Of a stretch of 24,182 bases of DNA, positions 1-9,417 are shown one piece after another. The translations under genes and the position numbers were made by a program. How positions within the stretch are numbered: the stretch's first letter is position 1; every line of letters begins with the position of its first letter. The notes beneath the pieces were generated by a model. That model was not told the origin of the DNA and did no database searches. It saw only the letters and a list, made by a program, of their open reading frames with translations. The stretch spans positions 1 through 24,182 of the forward strand of contig JAKSYS010000803.1 of NCBI GenBank assembly GCA_022925895.1. The letters run 5' to 3'. The DNA is from Fragilaria crotonensis. Taxonomy: Eukaryota; Bacillariophyta; Fragilariophyceae; Fragilariales; Fragilariaceae.

Positions 1-48
1 CTGCAATGCACAACTCTGTCGGATTGTTCTCATGTCTCCTTTGGCTAG

Positions 49-300
49 AGTCCATTTATTCCTCCCCAATTCTGGACCATCACTGGTGGATATGCAAAGT
101 TTTGCTTCTTCATGTGGCAGTTTGGACGAAACACTTCGAAGGAAATCAAATCAATTGACAGCCCTGAAAGTGAGCAAGAGAAGGCGCCAGACACCACATC
201 CTCATCAATTATGTCCTTTGCAAGGTACATGGCCAAAGGCGGGAAGAAGCAAATTGTCGGTGTACTGCGTTCAGTAGACTCGTTGATGGATGATGAATGA
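49..300 (+). CDS. Possible C-terminal end of an unidentified membrane protein (partial)
   Basis: An open frame runs from just after a TAG at 46-48 to a TGA at 298-300. It reads as a hydrophobic stretch (with FCFFMWQFGRN) followed by a polar, acidic tail rich in Ser, Glu and Lys (ESEQEKAPDTTSSS), ending LRSVDSLMDDE. That pattern fits the last transmembrane segment and cytosolic tail of a membrane protein. The frame next to it, before base 100, also reads sensibly (CRIVLMSPLARVHLFLPNSG), so a one-base frameshift or an intron near 80-100 may split the gene. I recognise no family. The opposite strand is open over 45-548 but has no recognisable features. The gene would enter from the left edge of the window. 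Confidence 0.3.
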   Translation, partial: SPFIPPQFWTITGGYAKFCFFMWQFGRNTSKEIKSIDSPESEQEKAPDTTSSSIMSFARYMAKGGKKQIVGVLRSVDSLMDDE

Positions 301-876
301 TGACTCTCTTTTGAATCCGCGAGATCCTTTTCCACTATGTAGGGAAGAACGCCAATCCATTGCCTTGATGCAAGCCTTTTGTCCACAACAGTCCACTCCG
401 GACTCGCAAGTAGGCACGGCCTTGGCGCAAGGTTTTCTGGATACCTTCCGCACCCGAAGCCTCCTGTTTTGACGAGGGGAGGAGTAGCACGATGTGGTTT
501 CCTACCGAACTCGGGTATGGAGACATTTGTACCGCAATCGCATGTCATTCGTATGGTTGTCTATCAAAATGCACAAGAGTAATCGGTGAAACTCAACAAG
601 AGGCACGATACATTTACACACTTCGGGACCAAGTCTTGCACGACCACCAAGAGGATTATGTTCTTATCTTAAGGAGTTCATCAAGACAAGCACTCATGCA
701 CACCTCAAGAACTATATCTCCAACTAGAGACAACCCATACGGTCCAGCATTCAGTTCCACCCCTTAAAATGTTATTCATATTACATGTATAAACTAGACG
801 ATAATCCAACCAAGGGCAGATGTAGCGTATTTCAAAGTGTTCTTTGGGATACACTGGCGGCATCTCGATATGTAGT
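301..876. other. Intergenic, no gene seen
   Basis: This interval lies between the possible + strand gene end and the end of the minus-strand WbsX-like gene. Short open frames occur on both strands, but none shows a domain, a low-complexity tail or a protein-like composition that I trust. No repeat or RNA gene was seen. Confidence 0.4.
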
Positions 877-2281
877 CTACCGCAAGCTGCTGGTGTCATT
901 TAAAGTTGGCATCTCGTTCAGGTTAGAGGTGCTCAACCGACAATCCCGCATCGCCTCAAGATATTCATAACCGTATATGTCGCTTGGCTCCAATGCCGCC
1001 TGCTCACTCCACTCATTCCAGGCAAAAAACAGAACCGCTTTTTCTGACTTGGTCTGATTGTACCAGGCACGAACACGGGAAATGCAGCGCTCTCGGAACT
1101 CCTTCGGCGTTGGTTGATGGGCTGGTAACGTCCGGTTTTTGGTCAATGCTTGTGGCAACCCTTCAGGGTCGCCCTTCGACACGCGTGGCGTGTTGTCAAA
1201 GTTCAAGCTCATACCAAGCTGATAGTCATCTACGTGATCCCACTTATGGTAGCCGTAAAAATCCCCATTGTGAGTATTGGGCGGGAATTCTGCATATGCA
1301 TCCGCAAACTCAATCTTCGAGACCTGGTTACGCCAGAGCTGGATGGAAGCAATAATATAAAGCTTTGGCGCACCCTTTTCAATGAGCGTGTCTTGAAGCG
1401 TGGATGTACTCCGTGGGTACATCCGTCGCAACGTAGACGTAAAGGATCGGGCGACCATTGATTGTGATGTACCGTGGATGTGACAAATGGCAGCAACACA
1501 TTTGCAAGCAATTCCGCTTCATCGTAAACGCTTTCTTGCCAGCGAACTCTTCATTCACCCAATAAAGGGCGAAGTCCGTGTCGGGTTCCCCATCCAAAAG
1601 CATTTGCTTATTGACATCCGAGAGAAACCACTCATTTTCGGGGAAGTAAAAGTAATAAATGAAACCATCCAACAAGTATTTCTTGGCCAGGGCAGCCTGG
1701 GTGCGGCGCTGCTCTAGGCATCGTGGATCATAGTAGATGTTATTGAGTGGTCGGGACATGAAAACCGAATTCCGATTCATAGTGAAATTGGGGTTTTGAA
1801 AGTACCTCCAGTCATCCAAGTTGTCGTTCACAGGGGATGGGTACCACTGCGGAAAATATAAAGCCAGAAACTTGACGTCGACTTTGTCCAGTACCGGGTT
1901 GGGTGGCGGATCGGGATGGTCGATGTACCAGGGCCAAGTTTTATTCTGTGGAGGGTTCGTGCCATTCAAGCAGATGTCCCTGTGCGTGCCAAGGTCCATC
2001 TCAAACATGTTCAATGTCCAGGTGACATTGCTCTCATCTCGCAGACGAGAGAGTTGCCATTTTTCTACATCCGTCACTAGCTTTTGATGGTCAATAGAGA
2101 AAGAGACAAAGTTGAAGAGAACCACAGCTATGGCAAACATGAACACCCCCCCACAGCGAGGAATGGCACCGCCGTTCCGCTCAACATAGGAAAGAAGGGC
2201 TTCGAACGGTGTCCCAAACAACCAAAAGCAGACCACCGATACAGCCAACAAACATACGAATTCCAAGATGTGCAGCACCAT
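877..2281 (-). pseudogene. WbsX-like glycosyltransferase with N-terminal membrane segments, frameshifted
   Basis: The start is an ATG at 2281. The N-terminus has two hydrophobic stretches (about residues 1-25 and 45-62), suggesting a Golgi or ER membrane anchor. From about residue 130 it matches the WbsX-type glycosyltransferase family: KFLALYFPQWYPSPVND near the domain start, then ALAKKYLLDGFIYYFYF, NGRPILYVYV, and the family's C-terminal signature WNEWSEQAALEP followed by YGYEYLEA. Such proteins are thought to transfer sugars in surface polysaccharide or glycoprotein synthesis. The reading frame is broken. A stretch between about 1480 and 1535 reads properly only one frame over (EAELLANVLLPFVT), meaning two compensating indels, and a further shift lies near 1395-1440 between the NGRPILYV and KLYIIAS parts. 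The gene ends at a stop at 877-879. The family call is firm; whether the breaks are mutations or sequencing errors is open. Confidence 0.82.
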
Positions 2282-3355
2282 TTGTAACTTTTACCATTAG
2301 CCGAGAGTATGTCCGGATTGAGGTATAAAAAAAATGTATGGCTGGATTCATGACGAAGATTCGCGAGGTATGTACAGCTCTACTCATCTGTTCCAAAATT
2401 TATGCACGGACAAAACAATTCACGCCGTAGGATAAAAGTGTGCAGCTGTAACTTGTACGTGAATGGTCGTACAATTTCTACGAAATGTTGGGCTTGCGAC
2501 CGATATTTAGACAATAAGGCGCAAAACATTTCATATACTATGGGTGTGCATATGATCATGAATGAGATTACGTTTCTGTTGAGAAATATATAGAGCATCG
2601 CTCTCTGTGGGGTGCATTCCGGCTTTTTGGTATCTTCATCAATATTTACTCATATATTCAAATATTTTAAATGCCGAATGATTTCATGAATATACGCTTA
2701 TATACGATGTATCCTTGCACAAGTTGTTCTGAACGAAGAATAGATGCATACCGTTCGTAAGGGTGCATTGGACTTCATTTTTATATTCATGTTTGTATGT
2801 GAAACTGTATTAACATAGAAGTTCTTATTTTGCTTTTGGCAGTTTGTGCATTCACACATGAAACGTGTTTGCAGAAGCTGACACGACCTCGAGCAACGCT
2901 TCCCGAAACATTAACCCTTCGCGTACCTACAGGCGGGATTCGTGGCTCTCCCGCCTCAGCGGCTGCTTGACTCTACAGTCCTCAGGAATCTAGCTAAGTG
3001 GCTAGTAGTAGTAGGTAGATTTTGATGGGGGTTGTGACTATGGAATTGTATGTTTGAAACTGGTATTATACCAGTGGTATAATACAGCTGTATTGTACCA
3101 CCCAGTTTTGGAATTGTATTTTAAAATGTATTTTATAATAATTGTTAGGGTTAAGGTTTTACAATGGTATGGTGTTTTCTGAGCTTCAAACAGCAAACAC
3201 TTTCGACACAACATATAAAAGACCTACTTTTCCGTGTGCAATTGCACTATGGTCTTGCATAGATTTCTTGTTTCCCGGCATAATTGATCAAACCATGCAA
3301 ACCTGGCAAAATGCGAGCACGTTGGATTTGCTGCCTGTTTGTGTGCTCTGATCAA
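2282..3355. other. AT-rich intergenic region
   Basis: This is the region upstream of the minus-strand WbsX-like gene. It is AT-rich (for example 2640-2720), has no convincing open frame on either strand, and contains one nested palindrome (listed separately at 3057-3104). The WbsX-like promoter should lie at its left end, but I cannot mark a specific element. Confidence 0.5.
3057..3104. repeat. Nested imperfect palindromes
   Basis: CTGGTATTATACCAG (3060-3074) is almost self-complementary. Next to it, TGGTATAATAC and GTATTGTACCA flank AGCT (3075-3100) as an 11-bp inverted repeat with one mismatch. An outer pair, AAACTGG and CCAGTTT, encloses both. The cluster could fold as a cruciform or be the remnant of a tiny hairpin element. 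GGAATTGTAT occurs on both sides as a direct repeat. Confidence 0.6.
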
Positions 3356-4069
3356 AGACACTGCATACCAAGCAGAGTCTGCGGTCAGACTTGGAGATGC
3401 AGAAGATGATCCTATAAATATTTCTTTCAGTTGCATTGGTGTTGTTCGTGATGCCCTAGGATTTTTTAGTGAGCTTACTCATTGGTTGAAACACAAGTCA
3501 ATGCACAAGCCCAAAATATACAGGGTGCGGGGTCCCCTTTGTAATGCAAAATCTGAGGGCTGCATTGGAGATGCAGAACAGATCTTCTGTCAAGGATTGT
3601 AAAGGGTGTATCAGAAATGTTTTAGACAACCTAGGATTGTTTGTAGTGAGCTTACTCATTGGTTGAAACACAAGTCAATGCATAAGCCCCTAATATAGTA
3701 CAGGGTGTGGGGTCCCCTTTGTAATGCAAAATCTGAGGGCTGCATTAGAGATGCAGAACAGATCTCCTGTCAAGGATTGTAAAGGGTGTATCAGAAATGT
3801 TGTAGACACCCTAGGATTGTTTGTAGTGAGCTTACTCATTGGTTGAAAGACAAGTCAATGCACAAGCCTCAAATGTACAGGGTGCAGGGTCCCCATTGTA
3901 ATGCAAAATCTGAGGGCTGTATTGGAGTTGCAGAACAAATCTTCTGTCAATGATTGTTAACGGTGTATCAGAAATGTTTTTGACACCCTAGGATTGTTTG
4001 TAGTGAGCTTACTCATTGGTTGAAAGAAAAGTCAACGCACAAGTCCCAGATATACAGGGTGCGGGGACC
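3356..4069. repeat. Tandem repeat, about four units of 177-180 bp
   Basis: GTGAGCTTACTCATTGGTTG recurs at 3469, 3646, 3826 and 4003, giving steps of 177, 180 and 177 bp. Each unit also holds CAGGGTGCGGGGTCCCC, AATCTGAGGGCTG and CCTAGGATTGTTT. The first unit is diverged and the others are close to identical. The last unit is cut inside its GGGG(T/A)CCCCT motif by head E1. No coding potential was seen: the small open frames do not persist from unit to unit. Confidence 0.9.
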
Positions 4070-4891
4070 CCTAAGGAAAAGGGGCTCTAAGTAGATAAAA
4101 TATCATCAAGTATTTATATTTTTATTTGATACGGTGGGTGGATTTTTACTTAAGGATTTTACGGTTGGTGTGGATTTTGGAGGTCCGGTGGTACCTTATT
4201 ATTTAACAACTTTAACACTTGGTGTTACCGAGCTTTCTACGACTTCCTTGGTATGTTAACATAGGAGGTACACAGCATGCATACAAGTATCATCGTGTGT
4301 TATTTTCTGGTAATAACTTCTTGCGTAGCCACTTTTCCACCAAAAAAGTGGAGTATGACATCCAGTAAATCTAACTACGTACAGTGACATACTTCCGTAA
4401 CGTAGTTTACTGTAGTTTTTAAACGAAATACAGTTAATTCATCATACTGTTGTCTGCATTTGTCACATACAAGTACCTACTAGTACAAGTACCTACTAGT
4501 ACAAGTACCTACTAGTACAAGTACCTACTAGTACAAGTACCTACTAGTACAAGTACCTACTAGTACAAGTACCTACTAGTACAAGTACCTACTAGTACAA
4601 GTACCTACTAGTACAAGTACCTACTAGTACAAGTACCTACTAGTACAAGTACCTACTAGTACAAGTACCTACTAGTACAAGTACCTACTAGTACAAGTAC
4701 CTACTAGTACAAGTACCTACTAGTACAAGTACCTACTAGTACAAGTACCTACTAGTACAAGTACCTACTAGTACAAGTACCTACTAGTACAAGTACCTAC
4801 TAGTACAAGTACCTACTAGTACAAGTACCTACTAGTACAAGTACCTACTAGTACAAGTACCTACTAGTACAAGTACCTACTAGTACAAGTA
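4070..4891 (+). mobile_element. Element copy E1 (head, iterated sites, short tail ending in a minisatellite)
   Basis: The head starts CCTAAGG (4070-4076), followed by AAAAGGGG, AGATAAAATAT and a hairpin with ATCAAGTA (4105-4112) pairing with TATTTGAT (4123-4130). Iterated sites of the type ACGGTGGGTG follow at 4131, 4161 and about 4183. From about 4200 to 4468 I see no gene. Then comes the 16-bp minisatellite that reaches head E2. The left junction replaces the continuation seen in the other 177-bp repeat units, with CCCCT shared by both. Orientation is defined by the head; no gene for mobility lies in this copy. Confidence 0.7.
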
Positions 4892-4894
4892 CCT
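4469..4894. repeat. Minisatellite, 16-bp unit, about 26.6 copies
   Basis: The unit ACAAGTACCTACTAGT is repeated perfectly from 4469 to 4894. It contains the palindromes TACTAGTA and GTAC. The last, partial unit ends in ACCT and runs straight into head E2, sharing CCTA with CCTAAGG. Near-perfect identity means recent expansion, and the true copy number may differ from the assembly. Confidence 0.97.
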
Positions 4895-6209
4895 AAGGGG
4901 GCGGGGTTCAAATTAGATAAAATGTCCTCAAGTATAGATGCTTTTACTTGATACGGCCGGAGGGGAAATTTGTACGTCCGGAGGGGAATTTTATACGTCC
5001 GGAGGGTTTTTACTTAGGAACGACTACGTCCGGAGGAAAACGCTATCCGTACAATTTGCTCGTACAAAAATATGGCGCAATTTAGGTGCATCAACTCATC
5101 GAATGATAGTCTTTACGTATGTTAAACCAGGTATGGTCAAAATGTTTTTGCCGCCCAATTTTTGAACTATGCACTCGGCACTCCTGGTACAAGCGCCATT
5201 ATCACATCATGATGACCACCCTTGAGATACAAGAGGTGACTACCAACAACATGTCTCCTTTGCAAGCATCTGATCAACTTGATCACCCCTGCATCACTTC
5301 AAGGTATATTTTCCATTTCTCCCTTGGACTTGGGTGTCGACTCTGCCCAAAAAGTGTCTATCAGATCAATGAGAGATGCATCCGTGAGCATGTCAAAAAA
5401 CATGGTTTTGACAGCAGGGCCGCGTCTATCCGTTCCCTTTTTGATACTTTTGTAACAAAACTGGAAGTCATAAAGGCTGCTGGAACAATTGAGCCGTTCG
5501 AATTGACAACAGTACTTATAAGGGATTTTCATGCATCTGCGGTGAAGTTTTTCCAAGAAAGGACAACGCACGCCGTCACTGCACAAGGTTGGGTTGTGAT
5601 CCGTCTTGTCTCCAGAAGGTTGAGCTCATCAAATTGTGTTGTGGTCAATTTGTTTCAGAGGTGCAAATTGACAAGTTCTTCAACACTGTACCTCGAATCA
5701 CGCAGCAATTTGATTACTGCAAGGCAAGAGCGGCTTTGCTTCCTTTCCTTCCACCCAGGAAAAGCACGACCATACGTACACACATGTACACCCCATCATT
5801 GATGGTTGTGTTTGTCCACAAGACTTTGTAAGAAGGATAAAAAATGACTTCATTTCTATCCATTCTCCACCGAGCCAAATGCATGAGACAGTTCTGATCA
5901 AAATTCATAACCAAGCTGAAAATTGGCTTTTGAATTTTGCGCAGAAGAATATTTTGATGGTGCCAGGGAATCTCCGCGCTGGACTACAAAATTTTGATGC
6001 TGGTGAAGTCAATGGTATGTCACAAGGGAAGACTTATACGATGCAGCATGATCCATCCAGCTTACTACCTGAATTGAAGAAGCTTTTATCCTATTCCTAT
6101 CGCAAGGGCCTTTTTGCATCAAGGGGTTTTGATGAAAGCGATGAATTTGCAGTCGCATATTTTTTGAAAGATTTTTTGCTTGAAGTTCCACCATCAGTTG
6201 CCACGCATC
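4892..6209 (+). mobile_element. Element copy E2 (head, iterated sites, truncated helicase)
   Basis: The head is CCTAAGGGGGCGGGG (from 4892), then AGATAAAATGTCC, with a perfect 7-bp hairpin of TCAAGTA (4928-4934) and TACTTGA (4945-4951). Four iterated sites follow at 4953, 4974, 4995 and 5026, with consensus ACGTCCGGAGG and spacings of 21, 21 and 31 bp. ACTTAGG, an inverted copy of the start of the head, lies at 5012-5018. A shared block ACGTATGTTAAACCAGG is at 5115-5131, and the helicase open frame follows. The copy is cut at 6209 by head E3. Confidence 0.8.
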
Positions 6210-6213
6210 CCTA
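5209..6213 (+). pseudogene. RecQ-like element helicase, N-terminal fragment (copy 1), truncated and frameshifted
   Basis: This is a diverged paralogue of the helicase at 13722-17799. The likely start is the ATG at 5209; an ATG at 5119 lies inside a block conserved between element heads and is less likely. It holds a first C2H2-like finger (LGCRLC ... EHVKKHG) and a second C-x-C ... H ... C finger (GFSCICGEVF ... RRHC). It then follows copy 2 through ELIKLCCG, FDYCKARAALLPFLP, MVPGNLRAGLQNF and LLPELKKLLSYSYRKG. Two shifts, near 5510-5540 and 5790-5825, move it between frames. It stops at 6213 because head E3 replaces the rest, so the helicase motifs are missing. It cannot encode an active helicase. 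Confidence 0.82.
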
Positions 6214-6490
6214 AGGAAAAGGGGTTCGAACTGGATAAAAAATCCTCAAGTATAGATGCTTTTACTTGATACGTCCGGAGTGGTGAATTTACGTCCGGAG
6301 GGGGATTTTTGACGTCCGGAGGGATTTTTTACTTAGGAATTATCACGTCCGGAGGAGAATCACTCCCCATGCGGAGACAACATCACGTATGTAAAACATG
6401 GTATTGTTAGAATGTTTTCGTAGACCAAATTTGGAGCTGTGCACTCCAAACTCCCGATGTCAGTGCTGCTTTCATGTCCACTGTTTGCCT

Positions 6491-7560
6491 CATTTTGTTT
6501 GAAGATCTGTTGTGCAAGTGCCTACCACTGTTCTCAACATCCATGGTTTCAGATATTCGAATGCAGTGGTGGTGCACATGCCAATCACGATAAAAAATCA
6601 ATTGTCGATTGATGATCTGTAAATTGTTGTTTGGATCCTCAAGAGGTACATTTTGTTCAAAGATCTGTCGTGTAAGTTTCATCTCCACTGTTCTCATCGT
6701 GCATCCTTTCAGATACTACCTTGGACAATTATTCGTTAAGATGGAGTATGAACCACACATGTGGTGTACATGCCGAACACGTTTAAAAAATGAATGTCAT
6801 TGTGCGAATTGTTGTTCCAAAACTCAAGAGGTACCATTCGTATTGTTGTTTCAAAACTCAAGAGGTACCTTATGCTTGAAGATCTGTTGAGCAGCTTTGT
6901 AAGTGAAGATGAAGTAATGTTTTGCGGAGTTGGATCATTTGTGAATCACGATTGGACACTCAAATTTCATTCTCTATTTCATTGTTTGCATTCGTAACAG
7001 GTGCGGTTGTTTGGAGGTCCAACATTATTCGAGGTAAACCAATCTCAAAGTCTGTCCTTTCAGATTGAAAATTGGACTCTTATTCGTGACGAAACAGTAT
7101 GAAACGAGGACTGAGTTCATGTGTGATTCACGATTGAACACCAAAACTTAATTCTCTATCTTATTGTTTGCATTCTAAAGAGGTTTGTTTCCGTCAGAGG
7201 TCTTGTGTCCAACATTCTTCAATGTCTACTCTTCTCAAGGTCTGTTGTTTCAGATTTAAAATCAGGCTCTAATTCGTCAAGATACAGTATGCAACAAGGA
7301 GTTGGTACATGTGCGAATCACCATTAATGACTTGGTATTCATTCTCAATTCAGTTGTTTGCATCCTCAACAGGTTTGTTTCCGTCGGAGATCTTTTCCTG
7401 AACATTCATCGAGGTCAATTCTTCTCAAAGTGTGTTGTGACAGATTTCAAATTGGACAATTACAAGGCAAGATACGGTATGAAATGCATATTTGGTTCTT
7501 CTGCAAATCGAAAACTTGTAATTCCTTCTTCAAAATGTTACAATAGTTTGCTCATCATCA
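6491..7560. repeat. Degenerate tandem repeats of the 190-bp family
   Basis: Units open with (AG)GTxxxTTT, carry a TTTCAGAT about 65 bp later, and continue with ATTGGACTxTTATTCGT. Anchors fall at 6491, 6649, 6999, 7181 and 7371. The last step is exactly 190 bp and the others are shorter or interrupted. The same unit occurs in E6 (8600-8940) and as a clean array in E7 (10769-11640). Confidence 0.65.
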
Positions 7561-7922
7561 TTGTTGGTTGCTTATCGTTGTTGTTGTCACATCAGGAGTG
7601 TTTGTTACTTTGATGGTTTCGTCTCGTCATTGCTTACTTTGCTCACAAAGCATCATTGTCGATGATTTGTTCAAAAATCCATTACAAGTCATACTTGGTC
7701 ATTCAGTCATATTCAAGTATTCAAAAATAGTTTCCTTCGCTCCCATGCAAACCATTGTTTGCTATATAATTCTTACTTAGAAATATTTGCTAAAAGAATA
7801 AAATACTTAGAAAAATCAAGGCTAACTGAAATAGTTTCCTTTGCTTCCATTGAAACCATTTCACGTAAAGTATGAAATGTGATTGGGGTTACTTAGGTGA
7901 AAATTGCACAATTAAATAGTTT
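7561..7922. other. AT-rich tail of E3, no gene seen
   Basis: This is low-GC sequence with partial internal repetition: ATAGTTTCCTT occurs near 7730 and 7830, each followed by C or G and a short run leading to AAACCATT. No open frame of note, no RNA gene, and no inverted terminal repeat matching the head was found. Confidence 0.4.
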
Positions 7923-8091
7923 CCTAAGGGGGCGGGCCTAAAAATAGATAAAATATCCACAGATATAGATACTTTTACTTGATACGACGGGTGTCATTTT
8001 TAACTTAGGATTTGTACGGTGGATGTCACTTTTTGTACGTCGTGTGTCACTTTTATTTAGAGACGTGTACGTCGGGTGCTACGCCGCGTTC
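7923..8091 (+). mobile_element. Element copy E4 (head and iterated sites only)
   Basis: The head is CCTAAGGGGGCGGGCC at 7923, then AGATAAAATATCC. The hairpin here is weak because the left arm has changed to CAGATA. Four sites of the type ACGGTGGGTGTC lie at 7984, 8016, 8037 and 8069 (spacings 32, 21, 32), and ACTTAGG is at about 8013. It is very close to the head of E7 and is cut at 8091 by head E5, at the point where E7 continues TCCCGTAG. Confidence 0.75.
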
Positions 8092-8334
8092 CCTAAGGAG
8101 AAGGGGCTGTTTCTAGATAAAAAGTCTTCAAGTATGAATGCTTTTACTTGATACCACTGGTGGTGTTTTTAAAACAAAACGAAACCTAATTATCGGGTTG
8201 TCACCGTCCTGAGACCGTACGGACTCAAGTGTGTACCCCATCCCGGCGAACCCGGAGATCCGCGAGGAATTTACTTGCTAGCTATGAAAGTGACCGTTGA
8301 CCGAAATATGACGTTATCAGCGTTTGACGTTCGC
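8092..8334 (+). mobile_element. Element copy E5 (head, short unrelated tail)
   Basis: The head is CCTAAGGAGAAGGGGC at 8092, with AGATAAAAAGTC and a perfect hairpin TCAAGTA (8128-8134) and TACTTGA (8145-8151). After TTGATAC comes CACTGGTGGTG, but a clear series of iterated sites is absent. The rest (about 8170-8334) has no gene. It is cut by head E6. Confidence 0.65.
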
Positions 8335-8599
8335 CCTAAGGGGGCGGCCGAAAATATAGATAAAAAGCTTCAGGTATGCATGTTTTTACTTGATACGTTG
8401 CGAGGGCGTCGTTGTACGTTCGAGGTACGTCCGGAGAGATTTCTTTGTACTGAACATCCCCGTAGATTTATGTACCATGTTGAGGATTGTCAAAGTGCTT
8501 TGAAGTATGTACAACCTGGTATGCTCACTTATACTTTGCTGCCCATTTTTCTTCTTGTGCACTCGTCGGCACTACTCTAACTACCATGAAGACCACTTG

Positions 8600-8945
8600 A
8601 TGATTGAGTTTTCATCCTCATCAGGTTTATTTCGTTCAAAGACCTCTTATACAACTTTCGCTTTGAAGTCGCAACGACTATTACTTCAGATTCAAAATTG
8701 GTCTATTTTTTAGCAAGATAGTATGAAATGTGAAGCTGGAGGAATACCAGTCACAACTGAAAACTCGAATTTCGTCGTTCTTATGGCTGTGTTCAGCCTC
8801 AGTGGGTACGTTTCGTTCGAAGACCCGATGTACAACTTTCTTCGCCTTGTCCCATTCTCAACGTTCGTCGTTTCAGATTAAGAATTGGTCTATTTTTAGT
8901 GAAGTTACGGTGTGAAATGCGAAGTTGGTGGCCATGCCATTCGTG
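8600..8945. repeat. Two degenerate units of the 190-bp repeat family
   Basis: Units begin near 8623 (AGGTTTATTTCGTTCAAAG) and 8804 (GGTACGTTTCGTTCG). Each has (C)TTCAGATT about 65 bp later, then AATTGGTCTATTTTTAG and an AAACTCGAAT-like stretch. The step is about 182 bp. Compare the array at 10769-11640. Confidence 0.65.
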
Positions 8946-9417
8946 ATTGAAAACTCAAATTCGTGGTCCATGCACGGAACTTTTGTCACAACGTCACCTT
9001 AACCCGTGACAAACGTGACAACCCTAGCTCCACAAGGTGACGTTCCACAATGTTACTCCGCTTATCTGTCTGTTACCCTATCACGTTTCACGACTAGATT
9101 CGCCAATTGCCTCGCTGACGCCGACTAACGCGTCATTGCGAACACCGGAGTCGCTTAACGTCCACCGCGAGTTTTAAGTATCGCTATCACGACACGTCAC
9201 AAAGACGTTATCGTTTTAAGCGATACACCCGCCTTTCCTCGCCATTGTCCGCAATCCTATTTTGCATTTTTTGTTCTGACAATCTCACAACTCAGCCTGA
9301 CGAAGCATCCAGCGAAAGTCTTAAACATAAAAGACTTGTTAGTTGTCACTTCTCTAAATATCGTTTGATCGGACACAGTGTATTTCTTCCACTTTTACCC
9401 TAACCTACATTCTCACC
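8946..9417. other. Leader region of the gene at 9418
   Basis: The base composition changes here: GTCAC and GTGAC motifs are frequent at 8985-9060. A pyrimidine-rich stretch precedes the ATG at 9418 (CTTCCACTTTTACCC, 9388-9402), as in algal promoters and leaders. No gene was seen within it. Confidence 0.4.

Larger units (their letters stand above)
6210..7922 (+). mobile_element. Element copy E3 (head, iterated sites, degenerate repeats, no gene)
   Basis: The head is CCTAAGG at 6210, then AAAAGGGG, with hairpin TCAAGTA (6246-6252) and TACTTGA (6263-6269). Four ACGTCCGGAG sites lie at 6271, 6291, 6312 and 6345 (spacings 20, 21, 33). ACTTAGG is at about 6331. The shared block ACGTATGTAAAACATGG begins at 6385. 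Beyond it lie degenerate repeats of the 190-bp family to about 7560, then AT-rich sequence without a gene to 7922. No long open frame was seen, so it looks like a non-autonomous copy. Confidence 0.72.

Noticed and set aside
45-548. 167-codon open frame on the minus strand
   Set aside because: It has no recognisable domain and overlaps a + strand frame (49-300) that looks more like a membrane-protein end; composition is not convincing.
984-1461. Open frames on the + strand inside the WbsX-like gene
   Set aside because: They are antisense shadows of a gene with clear family motifs on the minus strand.
3142-3602. Short open frames overlapping the 177-bp repeats
   Set aside because: They are not kept from unit to unit and show no protein-like features.
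4469-4894. CRISPR-like array
   Set aside because: The 16-bp units are contiguous without unique spacers, so it is a minisatellite, and the setting is eukaryotic.
5119-5121. ATG as the start of helicase copy 1
   Set aside because: It lies in a block shared with gene-less heads (E3, E6, E7); the ATG at 5209 is the better start.
4892-6209. Helitron identity for the E family
   Set aside because: There is a hairpin, but no CTRR-type 3' end in a fitting orientation and no Rep-helicase protein; the helicase present is RecQ-like, not of the Pif1 type.
4892-6209. Non-LTR retrotransposon read on the minus strand (kept 3' end, truncated 5' end)
   Set aside because: The junction pattern would fit, but no reverse transcriptase is seen and the associated helicase is on the opposite strand. 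Left as unproven.
6216-6240. tRNA B-box (GGTTCGA) in head E3, suggesting a SINE
   Set aside because: The other heads read GGTTCAAA or lack it, and no matching A-box was found upstream.
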